Below, piece by piece: positions 44,941 to 55,533 of a stretch of DNA of 64,000 nt (within the stretch, counting starts at the first letter, position 1; each line of letters begins with the position of its first letter). Made by a program: the position numbers and the translations under genes. The notes beneath the pieces were generated by a model. The model was not told the origin of the DNA. It searched no databases and worked only from the letters and a program-made list of their open reading frames with translations. Origin of the DNA: Bimastos eiseni (lineage: Eukaryota; Annelida; Clitellata; Crassiclitellata; Lumbricidae); assembly GCA_959347315.1 (NCBI GenBank), contig OY365806.1, positions 54,775,116 through 54,839,115 on the forward strand, written 5' to 3'.

Positions 44941-45056
44941 CAGTTCATTCTGTGTTTTTTCACTGCCCTACTCTTAGTTTTGATCTAGATTTCTTTTTCT
45001 TTTCTGTTAATTTGCTTTGGTCAGTTTCGGTGTACGTCAGTTTAAGATCCTGGTAT

Positions 45057-45770
45057 TGTTGAGAAATTGTCGCACTAGGGGACCCCCTCCCTTTCTAGTC
45101 GGTCTTGTTCCCACGGTCAGCGCTCTTCGGTTTTCCCGATCGTACACCCTCCAACTCAAGCTTCGCTCCTTCCCCTCGCTTTTCTGTCGTCAGCTCTCTT
45201 CTCAATGCTCTCTCTTTCTCACGCTTTATCTGTTGGCACTGCTCTTGTTTGCTCTTTCCTCCCTCTCTTTCTGTCGTCAGCCTGCTCTTCGCCTGTCGGT
45301 GATGCCTTTGTGTGGCCGTTCTTGGTGGGAATTTGCTTCCTGAAATCTTCGCCAGGTGTTCTCTTTCCCACGGTCGAGGGCGGTTTCAGCGCTATAAAAG
45401 GGGGCCCGGTTTTAGTCGAAAGAGAGTCCGAGGAAGACCGTCAGATGGAGCAGTCGAAGCACGGCCTGATCGAACCGAAGAGAACAGTCCGATCTCCGCC
45501 AGCCGAGGGAACAGTTCGAATAAGTCCGACATAGCGACACGGGGTCTGTCGGTCAACAGTAGGCTACCTGAAAAAGAGTACGGCAGTGAGATTGTGAGGA
45601 GGTGGCCACTCGTTCGTTGAGAGGACGACCGGCCAGGGCGAGATTTGGCGTCTGTCAAGAAATACAGAAATATTGCAGAATTGTTGTGGTTAAGTCCTCT
45701 GCCGGACCGGAGAGGCCGAAATTCGCGCGTGACATCCTTGTAGTAGAGACCCCCCCCCAATGTCGCCACA
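45057..45770 (+). repeat. 5' LTR, family B
   Basis: The 714-bp LTR runs from TGTTGAGAAATTGTCGC to TGTCGCCACA. A TATA box TATAAAAG lies at 45,393, just after TTTCCCACGGTCGAGGG. Several overlapping open frames in it are not genes. Confidence 0.95.
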
Positions 45771-45771
45771 G

Positions 45772-45788
45772 TGGTACCAGAAGTGGAG
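45772..45788 (+). promoter_or_regulatory. Primer-binding site, family B
   Basis: TGGTACCAGAAGTGGAG begins one base after the LTR. It is identical to the family A site and fits a tRNA-Leu-like 3' end. Confidence 0.85.
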
Positions 45789-45828
45789 TGCGCGTTGGGT
45801 CTATATCGATTCGCGACGACAAGATCTG

Positions 45829-47975
45829 ATGGAGGACGAACAGAGCACCATAATCTACACCCTGCTGGACCTCGCCGATCCACCGACGAGTAGCTCTACG
45901 CCTGCTGTTCTGAAACCGACTGCCGAGACGCCCAGAAGCAGAAATTGTCTGTTTGAGAGTATTGACTTTGACGGACCGAGGTCGATATTGTTGGACGACC
46001 ATGAGAAAAAGAAAGAGGCGACAACGATGTCGAAACAACCGGAATGTGTCGGCGTCCACCTGGTGAACCGACCGACACCCATGAAACCCGGAAAGTTCGA
46101 CGGGCCGGGATCTCTGGAGTCGTTCCTCGCCCAGTTTGAAGTGTGTGCGAGACACAATCGTTGGACGGCTGTGGTCAGCGTCGACTTTTTGAGATGCGCG
46201 CTGGAAAAAGCCGCAACGCAGCTCCTATGGAACTTCGGAGCTCGTCAAGATGTTACGTATGAAGAGTTGGTTGAGCGGTTACGCAAAGGTATGGTGCAGA
46301 GGGTCAAGCAGAGACGTTCAGAGCCCAATTGTACTATCGTCGTCAACGCACCGAGGAGAATCTGAGCGATCTCTTGCACGAGATTCGCAGGCTTGTCGTT
46401 CTTGCTTATCCGGTTCCCTCAAATGAAACGACGCAGATAATTGATCGAGACGCGTTTCTTGAGGCCATGCGGGATTGCGATCTGTCGCTTAAAGTTCGTG
46501 AAAGAGAACCGAAGACTCTCGATGAAGCCTACCGCACGGCACTGCGTCTAGAAGCGTATCAGCGCACAACGGACACCGAAGACCGACGACGTCCACCTAA
46601 CCGAGTGAGGGCTACGCAAGAGGGAGACGTAAGCGCACAGATACAGTCGCAACTGGACCGATTCCTTGCGACGCAACGTCAGGAACAGGAGAAATGGCAT
46701 CGCTCAATGGAAATTCGCATCGATAGACACTTGCAGGATCTGCTGCGTGCTCACGCCTTGCCGAACGACGGACCGGGTTCGAACGCCCATCCAGGAGGAA
46801 GTCACGAAGGGATCGCCCGGCGAATGGTTACCTGCTACAACTGCGGCCGGGCCGGCCATATCGCCCGAAATTGTCGCCAGCCACGCCGCAGCAATGAGAC
46901 AGCCGTCTCCGGGTCCGACGAGCCAGAGCCTGTTGCAAGAAATCACACCACGAGGCCAGGGCAGCCGAATCGCGCAAGTAACAACGTCATTTACATCCGA
47001 GGCTCGATCAACGGCCAGCCGCAGACCTGTTTAATCGACACCGGGTCTGAGGTGAGCTTGGTACCTGCTCATATTGTCGGGGGGGTTGACTTACGCCCTT
47101 GTCACCTAGTGTTGATGGCTGCCAATGGTACCGAAATTCGTGTTTTAGGGGAAATTACTGTCCCGATTAAGGTCCGCAATGGGTTTGTGCTACCTACCGA
47201 CTTTTTGGTCTCCGACCAGATCACAGAACCCATGTTAGGTATGGATTGGTTGAGATGGCATCGAGTCAGGTTGAGTTTTGGGACTGGATTTTTGTACGTA
47301 GGTCGTAGACGTATTTCCTTGGTGCGGGGAAATGGTTCCGCGTGGTGTCGGCGCGTGATCGTCGCCGAACAGGTCATAGTGTCGCCCAAAAGCCAGCAGG
47401 ACGTCTCCGTTAGAACTCTTTATGGGAGTTTATCTGCCGTTTCATCGGCCTGGATGACAGAAGCTTTTGAGGTCCGACCAGGAGTTCATGTTGCGCGGGT
47501 AGTGTTAGGGGATAAACAGAACGACGCCCAGATTCGAGTGATGAATCTAACGGAAGAAGCAGTGACGTTAGATAAGGTTCAGCTGCTAGGAGGTTTACAC
47601 CCAGTTGAAGTCGACAGGTGTGTTGAACAGGACAACAGGAAAGTTGGGACGGTGTTGCCATGTGAGACGTTGCTGGCCGACTTACCTGAAGAGGTAACTC
47701 AAGAAATCAGAGTACGACTGGAGCGATTGTTGAAAGATTATCAAGACGTCTTTTCGGTGACGGAGGAAGATTTGGGACGTACCTCAATTAGTATGCATAA
47801 AATTGAAACAGGAGATGAACGGCCAATACGACAGCCATTGAGACGGCAACCTCTTCCTCACCGAACTGCCATTGACGAACATCTGAATAGGATGTTGGCA
47901 GAAGGAATTGTAGAACCAGCGGTGAGCGAATGGGCAGCGAATGTGGTTCTAGCACGAAAAAGGATGGCACGTTGA
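45829..47975 (+). pseudogene. gag: gag-protease and start of pol, family B (one frame break)
   Basis: ATG 45,829 opens gag (MEDEQSTIIYTLLDLADPP). Capsid-like sequence including KPGKFDGPGSLESFLAQFEV runs to about 46,285, where one A is missing from an A run. The frame resumes and continues to 47,975. It includes the CCHC knuckle CYNCGRAGHIARNC (46,831-46,876), protease DTGSEVSLV near 47,038, MLGMDWL, and the RT entry EWAANVVLA. A second one-base loss in an A run near 47,958 ends the frame early. Gag, protease and RT are in a single frame apart from these breaks, so the family probably makes a Gag-Pol fusion. Confidence 0.92.
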
Positions 47976-48760
47976 GATTTTGTATCGATTATCGGCAACT
48001 CAACGATAAGACGAAGAAGGATTCTTACCCACTCCCAAGAATCGACGAATGTCTAGACGCTCTCGCCGGCGGAGGCTGGTTTAGTACTTTAGATTTGAGA
48101 AGCGGTTACCATCAGGTGGCTATGGATCCACGGGACGCGGACAAGACTGCTTTTGTCACGAGGAAAGGCATTTTTCGTTGGAAAGTAATGCCCTTTGGGC
48201 TCTGTAACGCCCCGGCCACTTTTCAGAGATATCGTTTGTCGGGTCTGAATTTCGAAGTCTGCTTGGTCTACCTCGACGACGTTATCATCTTCGGAAGCAC
48301 ACCGGAAGAACATCTAGACAGACTGGAGCAGGTGTTCCAGCGATTACGATAGGCCAACCTTAAGTTGAAGCCAACCAAGTGCAAGTTGCTTTGTCGGACC
48401 GTAACGTTCTTGGGCCATGTTGTTAACCCGAATGGAGTTGCGGTTGATCCTTTCAAGATAAGAGACGGGGTCGAATGGCCTATTCCGGAAAGGTTAAGGG
48501 ACCTACGTGATTTTCTGGGTTTGTGTTCGTACTACCGGAGGTTCATACGTAATTTTTCGGTTTTAGCGGCACCGCTATTCGCACTTACTAAGAAGGGACG
48601 TGCTTTCACCTGGGACGACACTTGCCAGGATGCATTTGCTCGCCTGAAGGTTTTGTTGACTACAGTTCCGATTCTTGCATTACCGACTGTTGAAGGTGTC
48701 TACTTGTTAGATTGCAACGCCTGCGATGTGGGACTCGGGCTATTTTGTCGCAACGAATAG
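47976..48760 (+). pseudogene. pol: Reverse transcriptase, family B (nonsense codon, small deletion)
   Basis: Palm and fingers are clear: LRFCIDYRQLN, STLDLRSGYHQVAMD, VMPFGLCNAPATF and the catalytic box YLDD at 48,269-48,280. Between ATFQR and LSGLNFE about three residues are missing compared with the usual spacing. A TAG at 48,350-48,352 sits where relatives have Gln, followed directly by the thumb (LKPTKCKLL, FLGHVV). The connection domain LCSYYRRFIRNFS and RNase H start follow. A one-base loss in a G run near 48,737 ends the frame at 48,760. Confidence 0.93.
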
Positions 48761-49536
48761 ACGGAGAAGAGAGAGTGATTGCCTACGGTAGCCGTATGTT
48801 ATCCAACGCCGAACGCAATTACTGCGTCACCCGGAAGGAACTGTTAGCGGTCGCCTACTTTACGAAGTTATATCGGCAGTATTTGTTGGGGAAGCAGTTT
48901 GTCTTGAGAACCGACCATGCTGCTTTGCAGTGGTTGCAGCGCACTCCAGAACCTTTTGGACAGCAGTCACGATGGCTGGAACGTCCTGCTGAATTTGACT
49001 TCCAGATAGTCCATCGGCCGAGTCGGAGGCATGGGAACGCGGATGCTCTTTCTCGTAGGCCATGTCCTCAGTGTGGCCAGGAGGAGCGGAGTTTAGTAGC
49101 AGCTGTAACCACGATTGCTCAGGGTTTTTCGTTGAGCATGGAAGATGAAACGCTGGAACGCTTGAAAAGGGCTCAGGCCGAAGTCCCTGATCTCTCAAAG
49201 GTGCGTCCCTGGTTAGAGGAAGGAGCGCTGGTTCCGGAGTTGGTGGACATTCTATTCGAGAGTGCGATTGTGAAGACCTACTGGCATCAGCGCGAGGAGT
49301 TGTACTTGCGCGACGGCGTGATGTATCGGAAGAAACCGGACGGGTTAGAGCAACTACTACTGCCCAAGGCCCTTCGGGAGGAGTATTTGAGCCTTGCTCA
49401 CACCGGAATGACTGGAGGTCATTTGGGCGTCCGAAGAATGGCAAGTTGGGCAACGAGCGTATTGGGTAGGATGGTCGGAGGAAGTGAAGAGATTTTGTCG
49501 GTGCTGCTCGCAATGCAACCAATATCATCGTGGTAA
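48712..49536 (+). pseudogene. pol: RNase H and integrase zinc region, family B
   Basis: RNase H motifs are AILSQRIDGEERVIAYGSRM, NYCVTRKELLAVAY, TDHAALQWL and NADALS. The integrase N-terminal zinc domain begins with HTGMTGGH near 49,400. A small indel near 49,440 shifts the frame before its two cysteines, so the open frame ends spuriously at 49,536. Confidence 0.9.
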
Positions 49537-50482
49537 GCCTCCGCGTCAAGGACCGTTGCAACCATTGCCATGTGGAGAGCCATGGGAGCGACTTGGTGTG
49601 GAATTGACTGGGCCCCATCCCCGAAGTAGGCGCGGGCATGTCTACATATTAACCGTCATGGACTATTTTACGAAGTTCGTTGAGGCGATACCTATAGTGA
49701 ACCAGGAAGCTTCGACCGTTGCTAAGGCCTTGGTGGAGAACTTCATTGTACGCTATGGAGCCCCATTGCAAATTCTAACAGACCAAGGGACCAATTTTGA
49801 TGGAAACTTGTTCCGTGAACTCTGCAAGCTGTGGGGCATTGATAAGGTCAGAACTTCGAGTTACCATCCGAGCGGAAATGGGCTAATCGAACGATTTCAC
49901 AGTACCCTTAATGCCATGTTGGGGAAAACTATTTCCGACCATCAAAGGAACTGGGACGAGATGCTGCCTCTGACGCTCGCTGCCTATCGCTCCTCTCTAC
50001 ATGAGACGACCGGTTTTACGCCTAACCGTTTGATGTTCGGTCGCGAACTAAGGGCTCCTCTGGATCTCGTCTATGGAAGGCCGCCAGACTCAGACTCGGG
50101 CCCCGCTACGTACTCGAGTTACGTCGACGACCTAGCCGAAAGGATGGAGTCAGCATATCGTATTGTACGTGAACGACAACGGGTGGCAGCGGAGCGGAGG
50201 AAGCAAACCTACGATATGCGCGTCCGCCCGGTCCAATTTTCGATAGGGGATCGTGTTTGGTACTACACTCCGAGGCGTTTTCGCGGAAGGAGTCATAAGT
50301 GGCAACGAATGTACACTGGACCCTACGTCATCGCGGAGCAGTGCGGAACGGTGAACTTCCGCATTCAGAAAACGGCCAACTCTCGACCTCTCGTAGTACA
50401 TGTGGATAAGTTGCGTCCATGCTACGACGCGACGACTACTGAGTTGGACGAAGCCGCGATTGAACCGATGCCTGTAAACTGA
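49484..50482 (+). CDS. pol: Integrase catalytic and C-terminal domains, family B
   Basis: This open frame continues the zinc domain (FCRCCSQC) and contains the retroviral integrase core. The second acidic residue is in LTDQGTNFDG and the third in NGLIERFHSTL, with 35 residues between. The first position reads GVELTGP, so Glu stands where most Gypsy integrases have Asp. The C-terminal part has the GDRVWYY and HKW..MYTGPY motifs, then VVHVDKLRPCY, and the stop is at 50,480-50,482. The domain call is firm; activity is doubtful because of the Glu substitution and the upstream breaks. Confidence 0.93.
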   Translation: MKRFCRCCSQCNQYHRGKPPRQGPLQPLPCGEPWERLGVELTGPHPRSRRGHVYILTVMDYFTKFVEAIPIVNQEASTVAKALVENFIVRYGAPLQILTDQGTNFDGNLFRELCKLWGIDKVRTSSYHPSGNGLIERFHSTLNAMLGKTISDHQRNWDEMLPLTLAAYRSSLHETTGFTPNRLMFGRELRAPLDLVYGRPPDSDSGPATYSSYVDDLAERMESAYRIVRERQRVAAERRKQTYDMRVRPVQFSIGDRVWYYTPRRFRGRSHKWQRMYTGPYVIAEQCGTVNFRIQKTANSRPLVVHVDKLRPCYDATTTELDEAAIEPMPVN

Positions 50483-50999
50483 ACAGACAGCCGACGAATG
50501 AGGCGTTCTATACGACGGCCGTTCCGGCTCCAGTAGGCTTCAGCGCGAAGTATTGGAGGAATTTTGCTGCCGCAAGATCCAAACTTGAGTCGAGATTGGA
50601 TGGGAAAATTCCCCAACACTTGAAATTTTGCGACGATTGGAATAGGAATAGAAGGGGAAACCATTACGAAGAAAATGTTGTGAAACTTCGTGGGGAAGAT
50701 GCAACAGGAGTGTTTTTAGTGAGACTGCGATGGAAGCCTAGTTTAAAAGGCGACAGTGAAGTAGTTCGCTTTTAAAGAAATCAGGAAATGATATTCGTGG
50801 AAAAGCCTATGACAATCAGCATTATCGGGTATTTCTTCGTCGGCTACTTGCGTGGAGCGGAAGTCCGAAGAAATTATCTGATCCACCTGTGATAATCGAC
50901 TGTCCTGTCAAAGACACGAGGGGGCGCTTTAAAAGGATTCGCTATCGAGGAAGTACACACGAAAAAGCTATATTGAAAGGCCGCATGCAAGAGAGGTGA
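50483..50999 (+). CDS. Extra open frame 1 after integrase, family B (one frame break)
   Basis: A frame overlapping the integrase stop runs from NRQPTNEAFYTTAVP to DSEVVRF (stop 50,773-50,775). With one base more in the T run at 50,770-50,773 it continues with KKSGNDIRGKAYDNQHYRVF to GRMQER (stop 50,997-50,999), about 170 residues in all. It has no ATG near its start, no membrane segment and no recognised domain. The codon pattern and basic character look coding. It could be made by frameshift or splicing, or be a decayed gene. Confidence 0.4.
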
Positions 51000-51313
51000 A
51001 AGAGATTATTCGATCGGCCTGTACTGATTGTCCGTTGCGGCCCGGAAAACTAAGGTCTGTTTCTGAGCAGATCAAAGGCCTGTTGCGGCATGGATCAACT
51101 TTGACGATCGACACTAGCGTCAATTTTCCCACGGTCGAAGGAAGGAAGACTGGAGGAGAGCCGTCGCTTAGGTGGTCGACGATCAACCTTGGCGTCGATG
51201 TTCCTACGGTTGAAGGGAGGAGGAATAAAGAAAGGGGCGTGGCATTGATACGCCGCACTAATCGACAATTACTAAAATATGCCATCGACGGTCATTATGT
51301 TGCATTGTCATAG
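50996..51313 (+). CDS. Open frame 2 after integrase, family B
   Basis: Open from the GTG at 50,996 for 105 codons, containing CTDCPLRPGKLRSVSEQIKG and two copies of a PTVEG word (VNFPTVEGRK, VDVPTVEGRR). The same DNA word, TTCCCACGGTCGARGG, is also in the LTR next to the TATA box, so it may be a regulatory DNA repeat rather than protein. No homologue is recognised. Confidence 0.3.
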   Translation: MKEIIRSACTDCPLRPGKLRSVSEQIKGLLRHGSTLTIDTSVNFPTVEGRKTGGEPSLRWSTINLGVDVPTVEGRRNKERGVALIRRTNRQLLKYAIDGHYVALS

Positions 51314-51347
51314 TTGGACTGAGAGGCAAAGGTCTGTTGTTTGAATC

Positions 51348-51982
51348 GTGGCTGGAAGACACACTCGCAGTTGTGAACTATGCCCGACCGTTTCTATAGG
51401 CAGTGACCCGCAGTGGGCCTTGGAGCGCCATCGACGCTTGGTGCATCGAATTTACTGTCGTCGCGTCGAAGACACCGATGTGGCCTTGGGTCGGGACTAC
51501 ACTGGTCCTTCCTCTGCCCAGAGTTTTACGTGCGGCGCTGCTGTCGTCCGTGGGTCGTACGCTTCGGGTTCTGCTGCGGACGATCCCTTGCCGATCGACG
51601 ATTCTCTGGTCGGAATGACTGTCGGGCAAGTGGCGCTTCTTGTCTTGGACGGACGTAGGCTGGCTCTGAGGTCCAGCGAAGGACAGTTCCGTGACGCCGT
51701 TAACCGACGCGCTCCCCACTGTCCTCGGTGGTTGAGCGACGGAATTTATTGGGGATGTCTGACTCTGCACTTCTGCGGACGGGTTCCCACCCGCCTTCTT
51801 CCCATTCATCCATGGATGGCGACGCCGGAAGCCCTTCGGTCTCCCACTTCAGTGAACCACCTGCCAGCCCTGAGACTGACAGATCCTCTTTCGTCGCTGG
51901 AATGAATAGCGCGTCCGACCCTGGTGCGGAAATTGAAGTGATCACCGTGGACTCTGACAGTGATGCCACCGAGTCGGATTAG
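51348..51982 (+). CDS. C2H2-like finger open frame and acidic tail, family B
   Basis: The frame at 51,348-51,905 starts on GTG and has a C2H2-like finger: Cys9 and Cys12 (CELC), then His28 and His33 (ERHRRLVH), with a spacing of 15 rather than the usual 12. The overlapping frame ending at 51,982 is Ser/Pro-rich and closes with IEVITVDSDSDATESD, which has the form of a SUMO-interaction motif (a hydrophobic core followed by acidic residues). A single frame change between them would join finger and tail. The position between integrase and the 3' LTR suggests an accessory gene. It is inferred from motifs only. Confidence 0.4.
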
Positions 51983-52359
51983 TATTACCGACATTGAAAT
52001 AACTGACGGTGTAGAGACTTATAATTATATCGACCCCAATTAGGGCAATTCATTTAATTTGATAAATGAGGCTTTAGTTATTCGTCTGTTTTGCTGAGTT
52101 GCTTGGTCGTTTCAGTTCTTGTTTTGTGTTCTATGGCTAATGAATAGGGTAGCATTGGATTGGTACTTTTGCGAAAATTAAGGAAGTTGTTTGCGATTAT
52201 CAGCTTGAAGACTTTAAGGCGTTTCGCATTTATTATGCTTCGTTATGTTAATTGCTATGCCTTGTTATGTTAACTGTTACTGTTCACTTTCATCTGTGAT
52301 GACGTAGTTAGCAGTCTCCACCGCTGTACTCTCCAAGGGATGTGGGAATCCCTATCATG
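51983..52359. other. 3' non-coding region of family B
   Basis: This AT-rich stretch before the polypurine tract contains no open frame. Two copies of TATGCTTCGTTATGTTAA-like words lie near 52,235-52,275. Confidence 0.6.
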
Positions 52360-52373
52360 CAGGGGAGGGAAGG
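52360..52373 (+). promoter_or_regulatory. Polypurine tract, family B
   Basis: CAGGGGAGGGAAGG lies immediately before the 3' LTR. A purine run here primes plus-strand DNA synthesis in LTR elements. Confidence 0.85.
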
Positions 52374-53085
52374 TGTTGAGAAATTGTCGCACTAGGGGAC
52401 CCCCTCCCTTTCTAGTCGGTCTTGTTCCCACGGTCAGCGCTCTTCGGTTTTCCCGATCGTGCACCCTCCCACTCAAGCTTCGCTCCTTCCCCTCGCTTTT
52501 CTGTCGTCAGCTCTCTTCTCAATGCTCTCTCTTTCTCACGCTTTATCTGTTGGCACTGCTCTTGTTTGCTCTTTCCTCCCTCTCTTTCTGTCGTCAGCCT
52601 GCTCTTCGCCTGTCGGTGATGCCTTTGTGTGGCCGTTCTTGGTGGGAATTTGCTTCCTGAAATCTTCGCCAGGTGTTCTCTTTCCCACGGTCGAGGGCGG
52701 TTTCAGCGCTATAAAAGGGGGCCCGGTTTTAGTCGAAAGAGAGTCCGAGGAAGACCGTCAGATGGAGCAGTCGAAGCACGGCCTGATCGAACCGAAGAGA
52801 ACAGTCCGATCTCCGCCAGCCGAGGGAACAGTTCGAATAAGTCCGACATAGCGACACGGGGTCTGTCGGTCAACAGTAGGCTACCTGAAAAAGAGTACGG
52901 CAGTGAGATTGTGAGGAGGTGGCCACTCGTTCGTTGAGAGGACGACCGGCCAGGGCGAGATTTGGCGTCTGTCAAGAAATACAGAAATATTGCAGAATTG
53001 TTGTGGTTAAGTCCTCTGCCGGACCGGAGAGGCCGAAATTCGCGCGTGACATCCTTGTAGTAGAGACCCCCCCAATGTCGCCACA
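52374..53085 (+). repeat. 3' LTR, family B
   Basis: The 712-bp LTR differs from the 5' LTR by two substitutions (near 52,460-52,472) and a shorter C run. Its TATA box is at 52,710. GTAT follows as the target duplication. Confidence 0.96.
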
Positions 53086-53089
53086 GTAT

Positions 53090-53552
53090 CTTCCTTTGGT
53101 GAAGTTCTGATAATTAATTGCCTCCACAAGTAAACAATTCAACATGAATAATTAAGTTCCATCTAAAAGCACAGACGAAAAGATAATGGCGTACAGTATA
53201 AAAATTTGCTGCGAACTCTAATTGTAATCGTTAACTTATGAAAACTTCTAAAGCGACAATCAAAAGCCAAGTGCAGGCCACCAGCAAATTCAAGAGAGCT
53301 CTTAATTAAATACTGCATCTGCCGTTACCATATTCTTTCAGTTTAGATCCAAATATCAGTCTCCTGTTCGTCCTATTTTTTATCAACCAAACCATTTCTG
53401 CTTCAGTACACTAATTTCTTTGTGCATATCCCTATCTAACAATAATAACTTCGATCCACTTATCTATCTCTCATTGTATTTGCCTCCCTATCTATCAATC
53501 GATCAATATAATCACGCATCTACCAAGCCATCTAATCTTTTTTCTCTCCGAC
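53090..53552. other. Unassigned
   Basis: No gene is seen. 53,225-53,305 resembles 30,205-30,290 (TTCTAAAGCG, AAAAGYCAAGTG), so an unknown dispersed repeat may be present. Confidence 0.35.
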
Positions 53553-53631
53553 ATATCTATCTGTCTGTCTATCTATCTATCTGCCTTTCTATCTATCTAT
53601 CTATCTGTCTGTCTATCTGTATGCCTGTCTG

Positions 53632-53702
<71 letters not shown>

Positions 53703-53731
53703 GTCTGTCTGTCTATCTGTATGCCTGTCTG

Positions 53732-53776
<45 letters not shown>

Positions 53777-53835
53777 GCAATCTGTCTTTAAATATCTGCC
53801 TTTCTATCTATCTATCTAACTATCTATCTATCTAT
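53553..53835. repeat. CTAT tetranucleotide microsatellite
   Basis: Long runs of CTAT with CTGT variants, including an internal duplication around CTGTATGCCTGTCTGTC. The Leu/Ser/Ile/Tyr open frame is the repeat in translation. Confidence 0.97.
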
Positions 53836-55533
53836 CCACCTATTTAATTTCATTTATCATCTACGTCTATCATCTCTCTCTCTCTCTCTCACACATCTGC
53901 AGCTGTTACCCTATCGCTAACCCTGTTTTTCGTACTCAATCTTCAAACTCCTTGTCTCTGTTTCACTCTATCGATATCGTTGTCATGTCTGCTTTCTCAC
54001 TCTCCGTTTTATCTCTCTTTCAATTTTACTCTCACAGACTTTGTTGTCGTTCACTCATTCGCAGTCTTTGATTTATAGGTCTATGGTTGTGTAGTACATG
54101 TATGTCATTTCCGAACTTTCTCTGGCTATTTCTACGCACAATCATGTCTCTCATTTGCGTCTTTTTGCGGTTTGCATCACGCCAATGTTTGCCTTGCATT
54201 TCAATCCATGAAAATGTAAATAATTCAAATTGAAAATTTCTAAACTTGGCCTATTTGTGGGTGATGCCAAACTTGTGCTGACTTTCTACTGCCCGAGAGC
54301 TGCAATGAATGGCCTACGGAGACCTTTGCCAACACCTCCTCGTGGTGGTCTCTGGGCGTGCAGTTAATCCAACGGGTTGACTGCATGGCGAAGATTGGCA
54401 ACAGCACGTTGCTATTCTCTGTCTGTTTTCAGGATAGTGAGCTGTACTATCTGATGACCAAGCCAGTTCTTAATTTACCGACGGTGCGACAATATCTTAT
54501 TTTGGTAAGCTTACTTCTAAGCGTGAACGTTTCGCAGCACAGTTATCCACTGTAATGACAATACTAGAAAGTTACTAATTAATAATAACCTGTAATGCTG
54601 TAGCAATCAATAACTCAAATCTAATAGAATTCTTAGATATAACAAGCACCAAGCTTTCTCTACAATGATGTCTTTCGTTCATCAACAGTAAATATAGAGG
54701 CATGCCTTTTCCATTAATCATATTTTATTATTTTAGAGTGGTGTGGTGAAAAGTTACTTGTGTAGCCGATTGATTGTCCACAATAATATAGTACTGGGGG
54801 TGAAACTAGGCACACATCCCAAAACCTTGCAAACTGAGACTAGAGAGCACTGGGGCAAAAGTCCCTGTTACCTCTGTGGATTCAGTGCATACAGCTTCTC
54901 TTGAGCTAGATTAGACACGACCCTAAAGGTCGCATAATCTCCAGGCTATACATAGCCTATCACTGCTCCAATTGTTAGTATATCAGATGTCATGACCTTG
55001 AACTTATCGTAACGGTTTCCTTCTCTTCCGACCCAAACCACATCTCCATTTCTATTTTATCCTCCATTCTATTTCGATGCCCATTATCAAGTAATACATG
55101 GGACTTATTAGCCATGGTAAATCTAGCATTAAATTGTTGACAGAGAGGTCTGCGGCACTCTGTCGTACGGATGATATGGGAACAGCATCATACCATTATT
55201 TGACTACTGAGTCCCATCAACACTTAATATTAAAAACTAATAACAATGACAATTATAACAGTAATGAAAATTAATATTATTATTTGCAGCGAGGTATACA
55301 CGATCCCTCAGGGGCTAGAATATTAATTAGAATAAGAAAATGTAGTCTTGAATGGCCCTACATAAAGTTAAAGTAAGATCGTGACTATGATCTGTTTTAC
55401 TGGCAATTTCGCAAACATTGTGTGTATCTGTAAATGCTATAGCATCAGATTTATTAGTGAAAGTTTAAGTTAATACTAGTATAGTGGTTACAGAAAAATG
55501 TTATGTTTTGGCAGGTAATACTCGCGGTTGTTG
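53836..55533. other. Unassigned
   Basis: No gene or defined repeat is recognised. A CT run lies near 53,878. A 65-codon frame at 54,358 has no supporting features. Confidence 0.4.

Larger units (their letters stand above)
45057..53085 (+). mobile_element. Ty3/Gypsy LTR retrotransposon, family B (full length)
   Basis: The element is 8,029 bp with target duplication GTAT (45,053-45,056 and 53,086-53,089). It has two LTRs with only two base substitutions and a two-base poly-C difference by eye, a primer-binding site, gag with a CCHC knuckle, protease, RT, RNase H and integrase in the Ty3/Gypsy order, then about 1.9 kb of extra sequence and a polypurine tract. It is distantly related to family A in gag and protease. 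At least four single-base breaks, a small RT deletion and a nonsense codon disrupt gag-pol, although the LTRs indicate very recent insertion. Confidence 0.96.

Noticed and set aside
45205..45534. Several open frames in the family B LTRs, repeated at 52,459-52,851
   Set aside because: They span the LTR promoter and leader and exist only because GC-rich sequence has few stops. No domain is recognised.
53420..53791. Plus-strand frame rich in Leu, Ser, Ile and Tyr
   Set aside because: It is the CTAT microsatellite in translation.
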